64,000 nucleotides of DNA from Blautia faecicola (GCF_004123145.1 NZ_SDKC01000001.1:1631501-1695500), one strand, 5' to 3'; shown: positions 25,524 to 34,859, numbered from the stretch's first letter. Notes: generated by a model from the sequence alone, not told the origin. Program-made: numbers and translations.

Positions 25524-27533
25524 ATGCAGTCAAAATTCAAAAGAATCCTTTACGGAGGAGATTACAACCCCAACCAGTGGCCGGAAGAAGTATGAAAAGA
25601 GGATATGAGAATCTTTAAAGATGCGCGGATCAACAGCGCTACGATCAACGTATTTTCCTGGGCAAAGATTCAGCCGTCAGAGCATGAATATAACTTTGCG
25701 GAACTGGACAAGATCGTGGAGATGCTCTCCGAAGAAAATTACGATATTGTATTTGCTACTTCTACCGCAGCTCTTCCGGGCTGGATGGTAAGAAAATACC
25801 CGGAAGTGATGAGCACCGATTACGAAGGCAGACAGCACCGGTTTGGTCAGCGTCATAATGCCTGCCCGAATTCCCTGGTATATCGCAAATATGCTTCCGC
25901 AATGGCAGATAAACTGGCAGAGCGCTATGCGTCCAATCCCCATGTCACCTGCTGGCATATCAACAACGAATACGGAGTTACCTGCTTCTGTGACAACTGT
26001 CAGAATGCATTCCGTGTATGGTTAAAAGACAAATATAAAACTATCGAGGAACTGAACAAAGCATGGAACATGGAGTTCTGGGGACACACCGTATATGATT
26101 GGGATGACGTGGTAGTTCCGAATGCATTAAGTGAAGGAATCGGAACCGAGAAAACCGCATTTGCAGGTATTTCCATCGATTATCGCAGATTTAATTCAGA
26201 CAGTGTTCTGGAATGTTACAAGATGGAGAGAGATGCGATCCGCAAATACAACAAAGACGTTGTGATCACGACAAATCTGATGGGAACCTTCAAGGATCTG
26301 GATTACTTCAAATGGGCGAAAGAGATGGATATTGTGTCCTGGGATAACTATCCTGCTTACGATACCCCATGGAGTAAGATCGCGATGACACATGATCTGA
26401 TGCGTGGACTGAAAAAAGCACCGTTCATGCTGATGGAACAGACACCAAGCCAGCAGAACTGGCAGAAATACAACTCCCTGAAACGACCGGGACAGATGCG
26501 TGCACAGAGTTATCAGACGGTAGCACACGGAGCAGACACCATTCAGTTCTTCCAGCTGAGAAGAAGTGTGGGAGCATGTGAAAAATTCCACGGCGCAGTG
26601 ATCGCCCATGTGGGAACGGAAAATACCAGAGTGTTCCGTGAAGTGGCACAGCTGGGAAGAGAACTGGAAAGCTTCGGAACAAAGACCCTGGGCAGCGAAA
26701 ATATTTCAGAGGTAGGTATGATCTTTGACTGGGAAAACTACTGGGCACTGGAATATACCAGCGGACCTTCCGAAGATCTCAAATATGTAGATCAGATCCA
26801 TAAATATTATACTTACTTCTATGAGAGAAATATCAGTGTAGATATGATTCCGACAGATGCAGATTTTTCACAGTATAAAGTGATTGTCGCACCGGTTTTG
26901 TATATGGTCAAAGAGGGTATGAAGGAAGCGCTGGAAGCGTTTGTGAAAAATGGCGGTATTCTGATCATTACTTATATGAGCGGAATTGTAAACGAGTCCG
27001 ATAACGTACATCTGGGCGGCTATCCGGGACCACTGCGTGAGATGGCTGGTGTATGGGTGGAAGAGATCGATGCTCTGGCTCCGGAACAGACAAACGAAGT
27101 GAAATTCACCGACGGAACCACAGCCTCCTGTAACCTGTTATGCGATCTGATGCATCTGGAAGGTGCCGAAGCACTGGCAACTTATGAGAAAGATTTCTAT
27201 GCAGGCATGCCGGCAGCCACCAGAAATACATACGGCGAAGGTGCTGCTTATTATGTAGGAACGCAGATGGATGCTGCGGGACTTGCAAAGATTCTGGATC
27301 GGGCAGTCAGCGAAGTGGGTGTGAAAGCTGTGATTCCGGAGACAACCGGACTGGAAGTAACCTGCAGAACATCCGACGATACCAGATATTATTATGTGAT
27401 GAACTTCAAAGACGAAGATCAGATTCTTCCGGAAAGTCTTGCAGGAAAGATCGATCTGATCAGTAGAGAAGTTATCCCGGCAGGAACAGTACTGAAAAAA
27501 TGGGATGTACTGATCCTGCAGGAAGTAAAATAG
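25524..27533 (+). pseudogene. GH42 beta-galactosidase with an in-frame TGA at codon 24
   Basis: The natural start is ATG 25524 with AAAGGAG 8 bases upstream. It reads MQSKFKRILYGGDYNPNQWP then EEV and TGA (25593-25595), and continues without frame change as KEDMRIFKDARINSATINVFSWA. Family members have Trp at the TGA position (PEEVWxxD). The rest is intact for ~645 residues: acid/base Glu in WHINNEYG (about residue 149), nucleophile in LMEQTPSQQNW, a zinc-type Cys cluster (CFCDNC), the trimerisation domain and the C-terminal beta domain. Translation from ATG 25605 would lack the first strand of the barrel. It is divergent from an AraC regulator. Confidence 0.85.
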
Positions 27534-27549
27534 AATAGCGTTTTGAATT

Positions 27550-28443
27550 TTACAGGAGAGGACTTTCCTGTAGATGAAGAAAATGTTCGATGACGGGATT
27601 CGCCTGTTCGTTTTTACGGCAGGCGAATCCTATTTGCCTTGGGGGAAACGTAAGTCCAAGCGGCAGAACGATCAGGTCTCCGCCGTCGAGTTCTTCCTGT
27701 ACAAATTCCTGAATCACACAGGCGGCTCCCATACTGATCTTTGCGAATTCAATCAAAAGATCCATCGTTGAGACTTCCAGAACATTGGACAGTTCCACAC
27801 CGTGTTCCAGAAATACACGGTTGATATACTGCCGGGTGATATTTTCTTCATCCAGCATCATAAATGTAGCCGTCTGAAAAAGATCGCTGCCTCCGGAGCG
27901 CAGTTCCAGATGCTCCAGATAGGAAGAGGTCGTCACAAAAATATCCTGAATTTTCTGCAATGGCTGAAAATAAAATCCTTTCTGGATCGTTGGCTCCCCG
28001 ACCAGTCCGATGTCGATCTTATTTTCCTCCAGCAGCGTCAGCGTCTGGTACGTGGACTGACAGCTGATCGAGATTTTTACATGCGGATATGCTTTGATAA
28101 AACGCTGCAGATGCGGCAGCAAAATGTATTTGCAGAGTGTTGTGCTGACACCGATACGAAGCTGATCCACACCGAGCGCATGATGTCGCGCCAGGATTTC
28201 CTCACCTTCCATCAGGGCGTCGAACGCCGCACTCGTATGCTGAAAAAGGATCTCGCCATCGGCGGTAAGTGTCACACCCCGTGAACTTCGCTTGAACAGG
28301 GTGGTGTTCAGATTAACCTCGAGCTTCTGAATCGATTTGCTGATGGCGGGCTGGCTGATGTATAACTCCTTGGCGGCATGAGAGATGCTGCCTTTCTTTG
28401 CAACGGTGTGAAATACATAATAAAGAGAAAGATTCTGTTCCAT
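27550..28443 (-). CDS. LysR-family regulator, divergent from leuCD
   Basis: This 297-residue regulator has an N-terminal winged helix (NLSLYYVFHTVAKKGSISHAAKELYISQPAISKSIQKLE, in parts: SISHAAKELYISQPAISKSI at about 19-38) and a C-terminal co-inducer domain (QLRIGVSTTLCKYILLPHL, then ENKIDIGLVGEP). GGAGG lies ahead of the ATG. It shares a 160-base spacer with leuC, transcribed the other way, so control of leuCD is the most likely role; the inducer might be a leucine-pathway intermediate, which is inference from position. Its 3' end lies within a small hairpin (TACAGGA...TCCTGTA) shared with the convergent GH42 gene. Confidence 0.88.
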   Translation of the reverse strand: MEQNLSLYYVFHTVAKKGSISHAAKELYISQPAISKSIQKLEVNLNTTLFKRSSRGVTLTADGEILFQHTSAAFDALMEGEEILARHHALGVDQLRIGVSTTLCKYILLPHLQRFIKAYPHVKISISCQSTYQTLTLLEENKIDIGLVGEPTIQKGFYFQPLQKIQDIFVTTSSYLEHLELRSGGSDLFQTATFMMLDEENITRQYINRVFLEHGVELSNVLEVSTMDLLIEFAKISMGAACVIQEFVQEELDGGDLIVLPLGLTFPPRQIGFACRKNEQANPVIEHFLHLQESPLL

Positions 28444-28517
28444 AGATTCCTCCGTAAATAAGAGCGTATAAGAAAAATGCTATAATCTGTAGTTATGAAA
28501 AATATATTTTATATGTA

Positions 28518-28547
28518 TTGTTATTATACCGCAAGATGTGTTACAAT
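28518..28547 (+). promoter_or_regulatory. Probable promoter of leuCD
   Basis: TTGTTA at 28518-28523 and TACAAT at 28542-28547, spacer 18, 57 bases upstream of leuC in the spacer shared with the LysR gene. Confidence 0.6.
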
Positions 28548-28603
28548 AGCAAACAGTAAATGAAAAATAATTTCAACATCATATACGTAGGAGGAACAGA
28601 GAC

Positions 28604-29872
28604 ATGGGAATGACGATGACACAGAAGATTCTGGCAGCGGCAGCAGGTCTTGATAAAGTAGAGGCCGGACAGCTGATCGAGGCAGAACTGGATCTGGTAC
28701 TGGGTAATGATATTACATCACCGGTAGCGATTCATGAGATGGATAAAATGACGGTAGATACCGTATTTAATAAAGATAAAGTAGCTCTGGTCATGGATCA
28801 CTTTATCCCGAACAAAGATATCAAATCCGCACAGCACTGCAAGTGCGTAAGAGAATTCGCCTGTAAACACGACATCACCAATTACTTTGACGTAGGAGAG
28901 ATGGGTATTGAACATGCACTTCTTCCGGAAAAAGGTCTGACAGTAGCAGGTGATGTCATTATCGGAGCAGACTCTCATACCTGTACATACGGCGCACTGG
29001 GTGCTTTTTCCACCGGTGTGGGAAGTACGGATATGGCAGCCGGTATGGCAACCGGAAAAGCATGGTTTAAAGTACCGTCCGCGATCAAATTCAATATCGT
29101 TGGAAAACCTGCAAAATGGGTAAGCGGTAAAGATGTGATCCTGCACATCATCGGTATGATCGGTGTGGATGGTGCCCTGTACAAATCCATGGAATTCACA
29201 GGTGAAGGTATCAAGAACCTGTCTATGGATGATCGTTTTACAATCGCAAATATGGCAATCGAGGCCGGTGGAAAGAACGGTATCTTCCCGGTTGATGATG
29301 TTGCTATGGCATATATGAAAGAACACTCCAAACGGGAATGGAAAGTATTTGAGGCAGACGAGGATGCTGTATACGATGAAGAATACACCATCGATTTGAG
29401 CACTCTGCGCCCGACCATTGCTTTCCCGCATCTGCCGGAAAATACAAAAACCATCGACGAGATCACAGAAGATGTGAAGATCGATCAGGTAGTTATCGGT
29501 TCCTGTACCAACGGACGTATCGATGACCTGCGTATCGCAGCTGAGATCCTGGCAGATCACAAAGTGAAAAAAGGTATCCGTTGTATCGTGATCCCTGCAA
29601 CACAGAAGATTTATCTGCGGGCAATGGAAGAAGGTCTGTTAAAGATCTTTATCGAAGCAGGCGCTGTTGTAAGTACTCCGACCTGTGGACCGTGTCTGGG
29701 TGGTTATATGGGTATCCTGGCAGAAAATGAACACTGCGTATCCACAACCAACCGTAACTTCGTAGGACGTATGGGACATGTGGATTCTGAGATCTATCTG
29801 GCAAGCCCGGCTGTTGCAGCAGCAAGTGCGGTTACCGGTAAGATTTCTTCACCGGAAGAATTAGGTTTATAG
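28604..29872 (+). CDS. leuC: 3-isopropylmalate dehydratase large subunit
   Basis: This 422-residue aconitase-family subunit carries the [4Fe-4S] cluster that isomerises 2- to 3-isopropylmalate in leucine synthesis. The cluster cysteines are in GSCTNGR and [25 protein letters not shown] is the substrate-binding block. The length fits the short (HACN/archaeal-like) type with a separate small subunit, encoded 12 bases downstream. GGAGG precedes ATG 28604; a second in-frame ATG at 28610 is possible. leuB is not adjacent. Confidence 0.95.
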   Translation: MGMTMTQKILAAAAGLDKVEAGQLIEAELDLVLGNDITSPVAIHEMDKMTVDTVFNKDKVALVMDHFIPNKDIKSAQHCKCVREFACKHDITNYFDVGEMGIEHALLPEKGLTVAGDVIIGADSHTCTYGALGAFSTGVGSTDMAAGMATGKAWFKVPSAIKFNIVGKPAKWVSGKDVILHIIGMIGVDGALYKSMEFTGEGIKNLSMDDRFTIANMAIEAGGKNGIFPVDDVAMAYMKEHSKREWKVFEADEDAVYDEEYTIDLSTLRPTIAFPHLPENTKTIDEITEDVKIDQVVIGSCTNGRIDDLRIAAEILADHKVKKGIRCIVIPATQKIYLRAMEEGLLKIFIEAGAVVSTPTCGPCLGGYMGILAENEHCVSTTNRNFVGRMGHVDSEIYLASPAVAAASAVTGKISSPEELGL

Positions 29873-29884
29873 GAGGAAAAGAAG

Positions 29885-30379
29885 ATGAAGGCAGAAGGAA
29901 GAGTATTTAAATATGGTGACAACGTAGATACAGACGTAATCATTCCTGCACGTTATCTGAATTCCTCGGATCCGGCGGAACTGGCTACTCACTGTATGGA
30001 AGATATTGACAAAGAATTTGTCAACAAAGTACAGAAAGGTGACATCATCGTTGCCAACAAGAATTTCGGATGTGGTTCTTCCAGAGAGCATGCTCCGATC
30101 GCGATCAAAGCAGCAGGTGTAAGTTGTGTGATCGCAGAGACATTTGCACGTATCTTCTACAGAAACTCCATCAACATCGGACTCCCGATCATCGAATGCC
30201 CGGAAGCAGTAAAAGGAATCGATGCAGGGGATGAAGTAGAGATCGACTTCGACAGCGGTATGATCTATAACAAGACAAAAGGAACCGAGTTCAAAGGTCA
30301 GGCATTCCCGGAATTCATGCAGAGACTGATCAATGCCGGCGGATTGGTAAATTACATCAACGCAAATACAGAAAAATAA
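29885..30379 (+). CDS. leuD: 3-isopropylmalate dehydratase small subunit
   Basis: This 164-residue swivelling domain pairs with LeuC. It has [13 protein letters not shown] (residues ~16-28), the substrate-binding loop [21 protein letters not shown] (about 59-79, shortened here to [12 protein letters not shown]), and [13 protein letters not shown]. The spacing of 12 bases and the AGGAGG inside it show cotranscription with leuC. A hairpin terminator follows 13 bases after the stop. This subunit family also serves homoaconitase-type enzymes, but the neighbouring leuA settles the pathway. Confidence 0.95.
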   Translation: MKAEGRVFKYGDNVDTDVIIPARYLNSSDPAELATHCMEDIDKEFVNKVQKGDIIVANKNFGCGSSREHAPIAIKAAGVSCVIAETFARIFYRNSINIGLPIIECPEAVKGIDAGDEVEIDFDSGMIYNKTKGTEFKGQAFPEFMQRLINAGGLVNYINANTEK

Positions 30380-30392
30380 ATCAAGCTATCAG

Positions 30393-30429
30393 ATACAGAC
30401 GATACGGGAAATCCGGTCGTCTGTATTTA
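30393..30429 (+). terminator. Terminator after leuCD
   Basis: ATACAGACGA (30393-30402) pairs perfectly with TCGTCTGTAT (30417-30426), with an inner CGG/CCG; only a short T run follows. Confidence 0.65.
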
Positions 30430-30520
30430 CGCGAGCAACGAGTCAAAGTCCGTGCTTGCACGAGACCTTGACGACTGCCGCGATAATGAGTAAAATTCGC
30501 GAAGCGTATTTTATCTCGTT
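30430..30520 (+). repeat. Repeat B, stand-alone copy
   Basis: This ~90-bp sequence is about 85% identical, in inverse orientation, to the insert at 8654-8741 inside repeat A copy 2. Shared blocks are CGAGCAACGAGTCAAAGTCC and CCGTGCTTGCACG, plus a terminal hairpin whose loop side reads TTCGCGAAGCG. No coding potential. Confidence 0.85.
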
Positions 30521-30576
30521 TCAGAAGTTAGGCATTGACAAAAACAGGAAAATTCCATATAATATATGTTACTTGC

Positions 30577-30650
30577 CGGGGTATGGCGTAGCTTGGTAGC
30601 GCGCACGGCTGGGGGCCGTGAGGTCGCAGGTTCAAATCCTGTTGCCCCGA
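30577..30650 (+). tRNA. tRNA-Pro(GGG)
   Basis: This 74-nt cloverleaf has acceptor CGGGGTA/TGCCCCG with discriminator A, D arm with AGCTTGGTAGCGC, anticodon stem CACGG/CCGTG around loop CTGGGGG (anticodon GGG), and T arm with GGTTCAAATCC. CCA is not encoded. It lies 26 bases upstream of the leuA promoter -35. Confidence 0.93.
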
Positions 30651-30675
30651 TTGCAAAACTTACCGTAGAAAGCAG

Positions 30676-30705
30676 TTGACAATCGGCATATTTCTATGAT
30701 AAGAT
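30676..30705 (+). promoter_or_regulatory. Promoter of the leuA leader
   Basis: TTGACA at 30676-30681 and TAAGAT at 30700-30705, spacer 18. Confidence 0.75.
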
Positions 30706-30715
30706 TTGTTTTGTA

Positions 30716-30993
30716 AAAAGCGTGGAAGAGGAAGAGTACAGAGGATTCGGCTTTCAGAGAACTGCTGGCTGGTGTGAAGCAGTGGATGAAGAGTTTGGAA
30801 CTGCCCTCGGAGCTGCTGCCTGAACGAAATATATTTCCAGTAGGAGTAGTCGGAACACCCCACCGTTATCACGGGGGAGGATATAAGGTGTAGACCCGTA
30901 TCTGGCAGAGTGCATGAAGAGATTCATGAAAAAGAGTGGTACCGCGTAGGAGATAATCCTTCGTCTCTTGAAAAGAGAGACGGAGTTTTTTTT
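30716..30993 (+). promoter_or_regulatory. T-box leader controlling leuA
   Basis: The T-box sequence AGAGTGGTACCGCG is at 30933-30946. It is preceded by a Stem I region with the usual AAGAGGAAGAGTA start and CTCGGAGCTG block, and followed by an intrinsic terminator (30959-30968 with 30976-30985, then eight T). Uncharged tRNA should stabilise the antiterminator and allow leuA transcription. A CTC leucine codon at 30806-30808 is the candidate specifier, which fits the gene, but I have not drawn Stem I fully. Confidence 0.9.
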
Positions 30994-31068
30994 GCGCATT
31001 TTTACATATCCATAAAGAAGATAGATGCCAGAGCTGTGCAGGGAATCAAATTTAGGAGGACAAGGAAC

Positions 31069-32721
31069 ATGATGAATTACAAAAAGTATGTAAGACAGTA
31101 TTTTATGCCACCGGTAAAATGCATGAAATGGGCAGAGAAAGAGTATGTAGAGAAAGCTCCGATCTGGTGCAGCGTGGATCTGCGTGACGGTAACCAGGCA
31201 CTGGTAATCCCGATGAGTCTGGAGCAGAAAATCGAGTTCTTCAAACTTCTGGTAAAGATCGGATTTAAGGAAATTGAAGTAGGTTTCCCGGCAGCATCCG
31301 AGACCGAGTATGAATTCTTAAGAGCACTGATCGAACAGAACCTGATTCCGGAAGATGTAACGATTCAGGTACTGACACAGGCAAGAGAACATATTATCCG
31401 TAAAACTTTTGAAGCGGTAAAAGGTGCACCGAGAGCCATCATTCATGTATACAATTCCACCTCTCTGAGCCAGAGAGAGCAGGTATTCCGCAAATCAAAA
31501 GAAGAGATCAAAAAGATCGCTGTAGACGGAGCCGCACTGTTAAAGAAACTGGCTGATGAGACAGACGGAAACTTCCTGTTCGAGTACAGCCCGGAAAGTT
31601 TCACCGGAACAGAACCGGAATATGCACTGGAAGTATGTAACGCCGTTCTGGATGTATGGAAACCAACCGCAGAGCAGAAAGCAATCATCAACCTGCCGGT
31701 AACCGTAGAACATTCCATGCCGCACGTATATGCAAGCCAGATCGAGTACATGTGCGACAATCTGAATTACAGAGAAAATGTTATCGTATCTCTGCATCCG
31801 CACAACGACCGTGGATGTGGTGTGGCAGACTCTGAACTTGGACTTCTTGCCGGTGCAGACCGTATCGAAGGAACACTGTTCGGAAACGGTGAGCGTACCG
31901 GTAACGTAGATATCATCACACTGGCTATGAATATGTATGCACAGGGTGTAGATCCGGAACTGGACTTCTCCGATATGCCTGATATCTGCGAAAAATATGA
32001 AAAATTCACCGGTATGAACGTAGACCCGAGAAGCCCGTACAGCGGTTCTCTGGTATTTGCCGCATTCTCCGGTTCCCATCAGGATGCAATCGCAAAAGGA
32101 ATGCACTGGATCGAAGAAAAAGACCCGGATCACTGGACTGTTCCGTATCTGCCGATCGATCCGAGAGATGTCGGAAGAAGCTACGATGCAAATGTTATCC
32201 GTATCAACAGCCAGTCCGGTAAAGGTGGCGTAGGCTATATTCTGGAAACAAAATACGGTCTGAACCTGCCGCCGAAGATGCGTGAAGCAATGGGATACGC
32301 AGCAAAAGCAGTATCTGATCATACTCATAAAGAACTTCATCCGGATGAGATCTTCGAACTGTTCAAAGAGACTTTCGAAAATGTCAAGAAACCGCTGGAT
32401 ATCCAGAAAGTACATTTCCAGCAGAATGGACACATTACCACACAGGTTACTTCTTCCTTCGAGGGTCGTGTGATCACAACCGAAGCAAATGGTAACGGAC
32501 GTCTGGATGCGGTAAGCAACGCACTGAAAAAAGCATACGACATGCAGTACACACTGGTTTCCTATACCGAGCATGCACTGGAGATGAGCACAAGCTCCAA
32601 AGCAATCGCATACGTAGGTATCCAGAAACCGGACGGATCCCTTTCCTGGGGCGCTGGCGTCGACAGCGACATCATCCGCGCTTCCATCGATGCCTTAGTT
32701 ACCGCTATTAATAACCGATAA
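31069..32721 (+). CDS. leuA: 2-isopropylmalate synthase, long (type 2) form
   Basis: LeuA condenses acetyl-CoA with 2-ketoisovalerate, the committed step to leucine. At 550 residues it is the type-2 form found in yeast, actinomycetes and many Firmicutes. The HMGL-like barrel starts with WCSVDLRDGNQALVIPM (metal Asp in DLRDGNQ), has EVGFPAAS and the His pair in SLHPHNDRGCG, and ends with the leucine-sensing domain (about 430-550). ATG 31069 (then a second ATG) follows AGGAGG at 31054-31059; open codons upstream lie in the T-box. It is separate from leuCD and controlled by the T-box. Confidence 0.95.
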   Translation: MMNYKKYVRQYFMPPVKCMKWAEKEYVEKAPIWCSVDLRDGNQALVIPMSLEQKIEFFKLLVKIGFKEIEVGFPAASETEYEFLRALIEQNLIPEDVTIQVLTQAREHIIRKTFEAVKGAPRAIIHVYNSTSLSQREQVFRKSKEEIKKIAVDGAALLKKLADETDGNFLFEYSPESFTGTEPEYALEVCNAVLDVWKPTAEQKAIINLPVTVEHSMPHVYASQIEYMCDNLNYRENVIVSLHPHNDRGCGVADSELGLLAGADRIEGTLFGNGERTGNVDIITLAMNMYAQGVDPELDFSDMPDICEKYEKFTGMNVDPRSPYSGSLVFAAFSGSHQDAIAKGMHWIEEKDPDHWTVPYLPIDPRDVGRSYDANVIRINSQSGKGGVGYILETKYGLNLPPKMREAMGYAAKAVSDHTHKELHPDEIFELFKETFENVKKPLDIQKVHFQQNGHITTQVTSSFEGRVITTEANGNGRLDAVSNALKKAYDMQYTLVSYTEHALEMSTSSKAIAYVGIQKPDGSLSWGAGVDSDIIRASIDALVTAINNR

Positions 32722-32772
32722 ATCCGTAGGGAAAACTGTGTACAGGAAAAGGTAAAGTGTGTACAGGAAAAA

Positions 32773-32808
32773 AACAAAGCTATCTATGAACAGATAGCTT
32801 TGTTTTTG
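32773..32808 (+). terminator. Rho-independent terminator after leuA
   Basis: AACAAAGCTATCT pairs perfectly with AGATAGCTTTGTT, followed by a T run. A tandem GTGTACAGGAAAA (two copies, about 32739-32770) precedes it. Confidence 0.9.
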
Positions 32809-32851
32809 TATATGGAGAATGAAAGTGGAACAACAGGAAAAGAGGAAGAAA

Positions 32852-33187
32852 ATGGCAGGAAGACCGAAAAAGAAACCGGATTACGATGAAAAACAACAAC
32901 TGGATGCGTTTCTGGAAGAACTGACGGCAGCATATCAGGAAGCGGATTCTCTTCGGACGATGGCAGCAGAACTGGATATTACACCATTAAAACTTCGTAA
33001 GCCGCTGATTACGGCGGGAGCATTTTCATCAGAAACCAGCACAGAGGTTTGCAGACTGCGCGAGGAAGGAAAATCGGTTCCGGAGATTATGGATATCACA
33101 GGACTTTCGAGAGCGTCGGTGCACTCGTATCTTCCATATATAAGCAGAAAAAAGCAGCTGAAGAGATTAAGACAGCAGCAAAACTGA
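32852..33187 (+). CDS. HTH regulator truncated by fusion to unrelated sequence
   Basis: The 111 codons start MAGRPKKKP. They have a helical middle and a helix-turn-helix (EVCRLREEGKSVPEIMDITG, then LSRASVHSYLPY). Related Lachnospiraceae proteins continue past HSYLPY with a conserved tail; here that tail is replaced by the basic, low-complexity KKQLKRLRQQQN, read out of frame through the next gene's sequence. The break is near 33138. ATG 32852 has GAGGAAG just upstream; an earlier in-frame ATG at 32819 is possible. The DNA-binding part is intact, so a truncated regulator may still be made. Confidence 0.6.
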   Translation: MAGRPKKKPDYDEKQQLDAFLEELTAAYQEADSLRTMAAELDITPLKLRKPLITAGAFSSETSTEVCRLREEGKSVPEIMDITGLSRASVHSYLPYISRKKQLKRLRQQQN

Positions 33188-33615
33188 AAGAAGTTCTGGG
33201 CGACAAATATGAAGAAGGAATGACAGTTATCGATGTGAAATACCTGTATCCATACGGAGCATTCAGTGGAAAATTCCCTCTGACGATGACATTTAATGTA
33301 ACTGGAGTTACATCTTCTTCCAAAGTTCAGGTACTTGCATATAACGATGAAACAGGTCAGTGGGAAGTCGTAGAGTGCACAGTAGGTAACGGAACAGTTA
33401 CAGCAGTGCTTAATTCCCTTTCTCTGGTTGCTTTTGTAGTAGATGGTAAGACAGCTGGAACAATCAATACAGCAACTTCTACAGGAAGCGGAAGTAACAC
33501 TTCCACCGTTTCTCCGAAAACAGGTGAAGGCAATACCATGATGATAGTTGCAATGTTTGCAGCAATTGGACTTGCTGGAATGACAGTTGTAGTTGCAGGA
33601 AGAAAAAGAGCATAA
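33138..33615 (+). pseudogene. C-terminal remnant of a wall-anchored surface protein
   Basis: In frame 1, AAEEIKTAAKLKEVLGDKY leads into a beta-rich module (FPLTMTFNVTGVTSSSKVQV...), a Ser/Thr/Gly linker and an LPXTG-like sorting signal: SPKTGE, a membrane segment (about 20 residues) and the basic tail AGRKRA. There is no signal peptide or true N-terminus; the reading frame is simply open upstream inside the HTH gene. The original protein was probably much larger. If translated from ATG 33220 it could not be exported. Confidence 0.7.
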
Positions 33616-33631
33616 ATAAGGCGCATACGGG

Positions 33632-33663
33632 GAGCAGGGCAGTTGATGTCCTGCTCTTTTTGT
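33632..33663 (+). terminator. Rho-independent terminator
   Basis: GAGCAGG (33632-33638) pairs with CCTGCTC (33650-33656), followed by TTTTTG. It belonged to the wall-anchored protein gene. Confidence 0.82.
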
Positions 33664-33757
33664 GGTTATATGAGGTTGTAATTTGATGGATTCTTTCGTA
33701 TAATAAGCGAAGTAGTACAGTGAGATTGTGAAAAAGAGAAAGGATTACTGGCAGCGA

Positions 33758-34483
33758 ATGAAAGAAATATACGATATCCATACACATATTATTCCGGGAG
33801 TGGATGATGGTGCGGATACATTGAAAACAGCGAAAAAGATGATACGGAGAGAATATGCGGATGGCGTGCGTACGATTGTTCTGACACCGCATTTTCGTAA
33901 AGGAATGTTTGAATCGCCGATGACGAAAGTGCAGGCTGGTTATCAGAAAGTGCAGGAACTTGCAGCGGAACTTGCGCCGGATCTGCAGGTGCTTCTCGGA
34001 TGCGAATTTCATGTAAATACCGAGATGGTTCAGATGTTGAAGCATGGGGAACGTCCGACTCTGAACGGAACTTCCTGCGTGCTGACAGAATTTTCTCAGC
34101 TGCATACCTTTCAGTTTATAGAGAATTCCTGTCATGAACTTCTCACGAACGGTTACACTCCGGTGATTGCTCATGCGGAACGATATCCGACCTTACAGAA
34201 AAATATGGATTATCTGGAGCGGCTGCATGATATGGGAGCCTATATTCAGATGAATGCAGACAGTATCAGCGGGGCAGATGGACTGCGTATGAAATGGTTT
34301 TGCAAAAAGGTGATGAAACGTGATCTGCTGCATTTTGTAGGAAGCGATGCACATAATATGAAAAACCGGATGCCACAGATGGGAAGATGTGCAGAGTATA
34401 TGGAAAAACATATGGGACGTGATTATACAAAACAAATATTGATCCGTAATCCGAAAAAAATGTTACGGAAAACAGTTCGGTAG
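33758..34483 (+). CDS. CpsB/YwqE-type PHP tyrosine phosphatase
   Basis: This 241-residue metal-dependent phosphatase of the PHP superfamily has ligand motifs IYDIHTHIIPGVDDG (residues ~4-18), LTPHFRKGMF, GCEFHVN, PVIAHAERY and VGSDAHN. Family members dephosphorylate the tyrosine kinase that controls capsule or exopolysaccharide synthesis. No kinase or polysaccharide genes lie beside it, so it is an orphan here. ATG 33758 is preferred to a GTG at 33728 because a purine-rich AGAAAGGA lies before it and the family N-terminus begins right at the DIHTHI motif. Confidence 0.88.
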   Translation: MKEIYDIHTHIIPGVDDGADTLKTAKKMIRREYADGVRTIVLTPHFRKGMFESPMTKVQAGYQKVQELAAELAPDLQVLLGCEFHVNTEMVQMLKHGERPTLNGTSCVLTEFSQLHTFQFIENSCHELLTNGYTPVIAHAERYPTLQKNMDYLERLHDMGAYIQMNADSISGADGLRMKWFCKKVMKRDLLHFVGSDAHNMKNRMPQMGRCAEYMEKHMGRDYTKQILIRNPKKMLRKTVR

Positions 34484-34522
34484 CGGGTATTCGAAGAAAT
34501 ACAATCTTTTTCCATTTTCTTC

Positions 34523-34859
34523 TTGCCATTTGAAAAATAAATGTTATAGTAGAAAGGAACGTTATTCCTGTGTGAAAACGCATCATTCTATTATAACATT
34601 TTCAGTATTTAAAATAATATGGAAAGAGGATAGTGCTGACCGTTTTGGCGGCAACTATACGGAAAGTCCATAAAATCTTATCTGTAACTGTATAGTTTTG
34701 GTACAGTTATCTGTTAGTATGTCTGCTTTTCTACAGGTATGTTATGTTCAAAATGATTCCCAATATTCTATAATTTAATGAGCCGAGAGACAGGGAACGT
34801 ATTTCCATATTTTCTGGCAGTGCGCCGTTTCATCGGACAGAAGAGGAGAAAAAGAAACT
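34523..34859 (+). promoter_or_regulatory. Promoter and long structured leader ahead of an ECF S component
   Basis: TTGCCA (34523-34528) and TATAGT (34545-34550) form a likely promoter with spacer 16, leaving about 300 bases of leader. A bulged hairpin lies at about 34631-34660 (ATAGT-GCTGACC / GGCGGCA-ACTAT). A second pairs TAACTGTA with TACAGTTA (about 34684-34708). The ribosome site GAGGAG lies at the 3' end. I match no known riboswitch consensus (RFN, THI, THF, preQ1, cobalamin). No gene is seen in this gap. Confidence 0.5.

Noticed and set aside
25593-25595. TGA in the GH42 gene as selenocysteine or a reassigned Trp codon
   Set aside because: The expected residue is Trp, no selenocysteine-type context is known for GH42, and other genes in the window use TGA as an ordinary stop (DUF362-like neighbours, GH13, ilvN region) without read-through signs.
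31540-32574. Long open frame antisense to leuA (344 codons)
   Set aside because: It mirrors leuA codon structure, has no ribosome site or promoter, and resembles no protein; similar long antisense frames occur opposite ilvC, leuC and the TIM-barrel genes.
33728-33757. GTG 33728 as the start of the CpsB-type phosphatase
   Set aside because: There is no ribosome site before it, and the family N-terminus begins at the DIHTHI motif just after ATG 33758.
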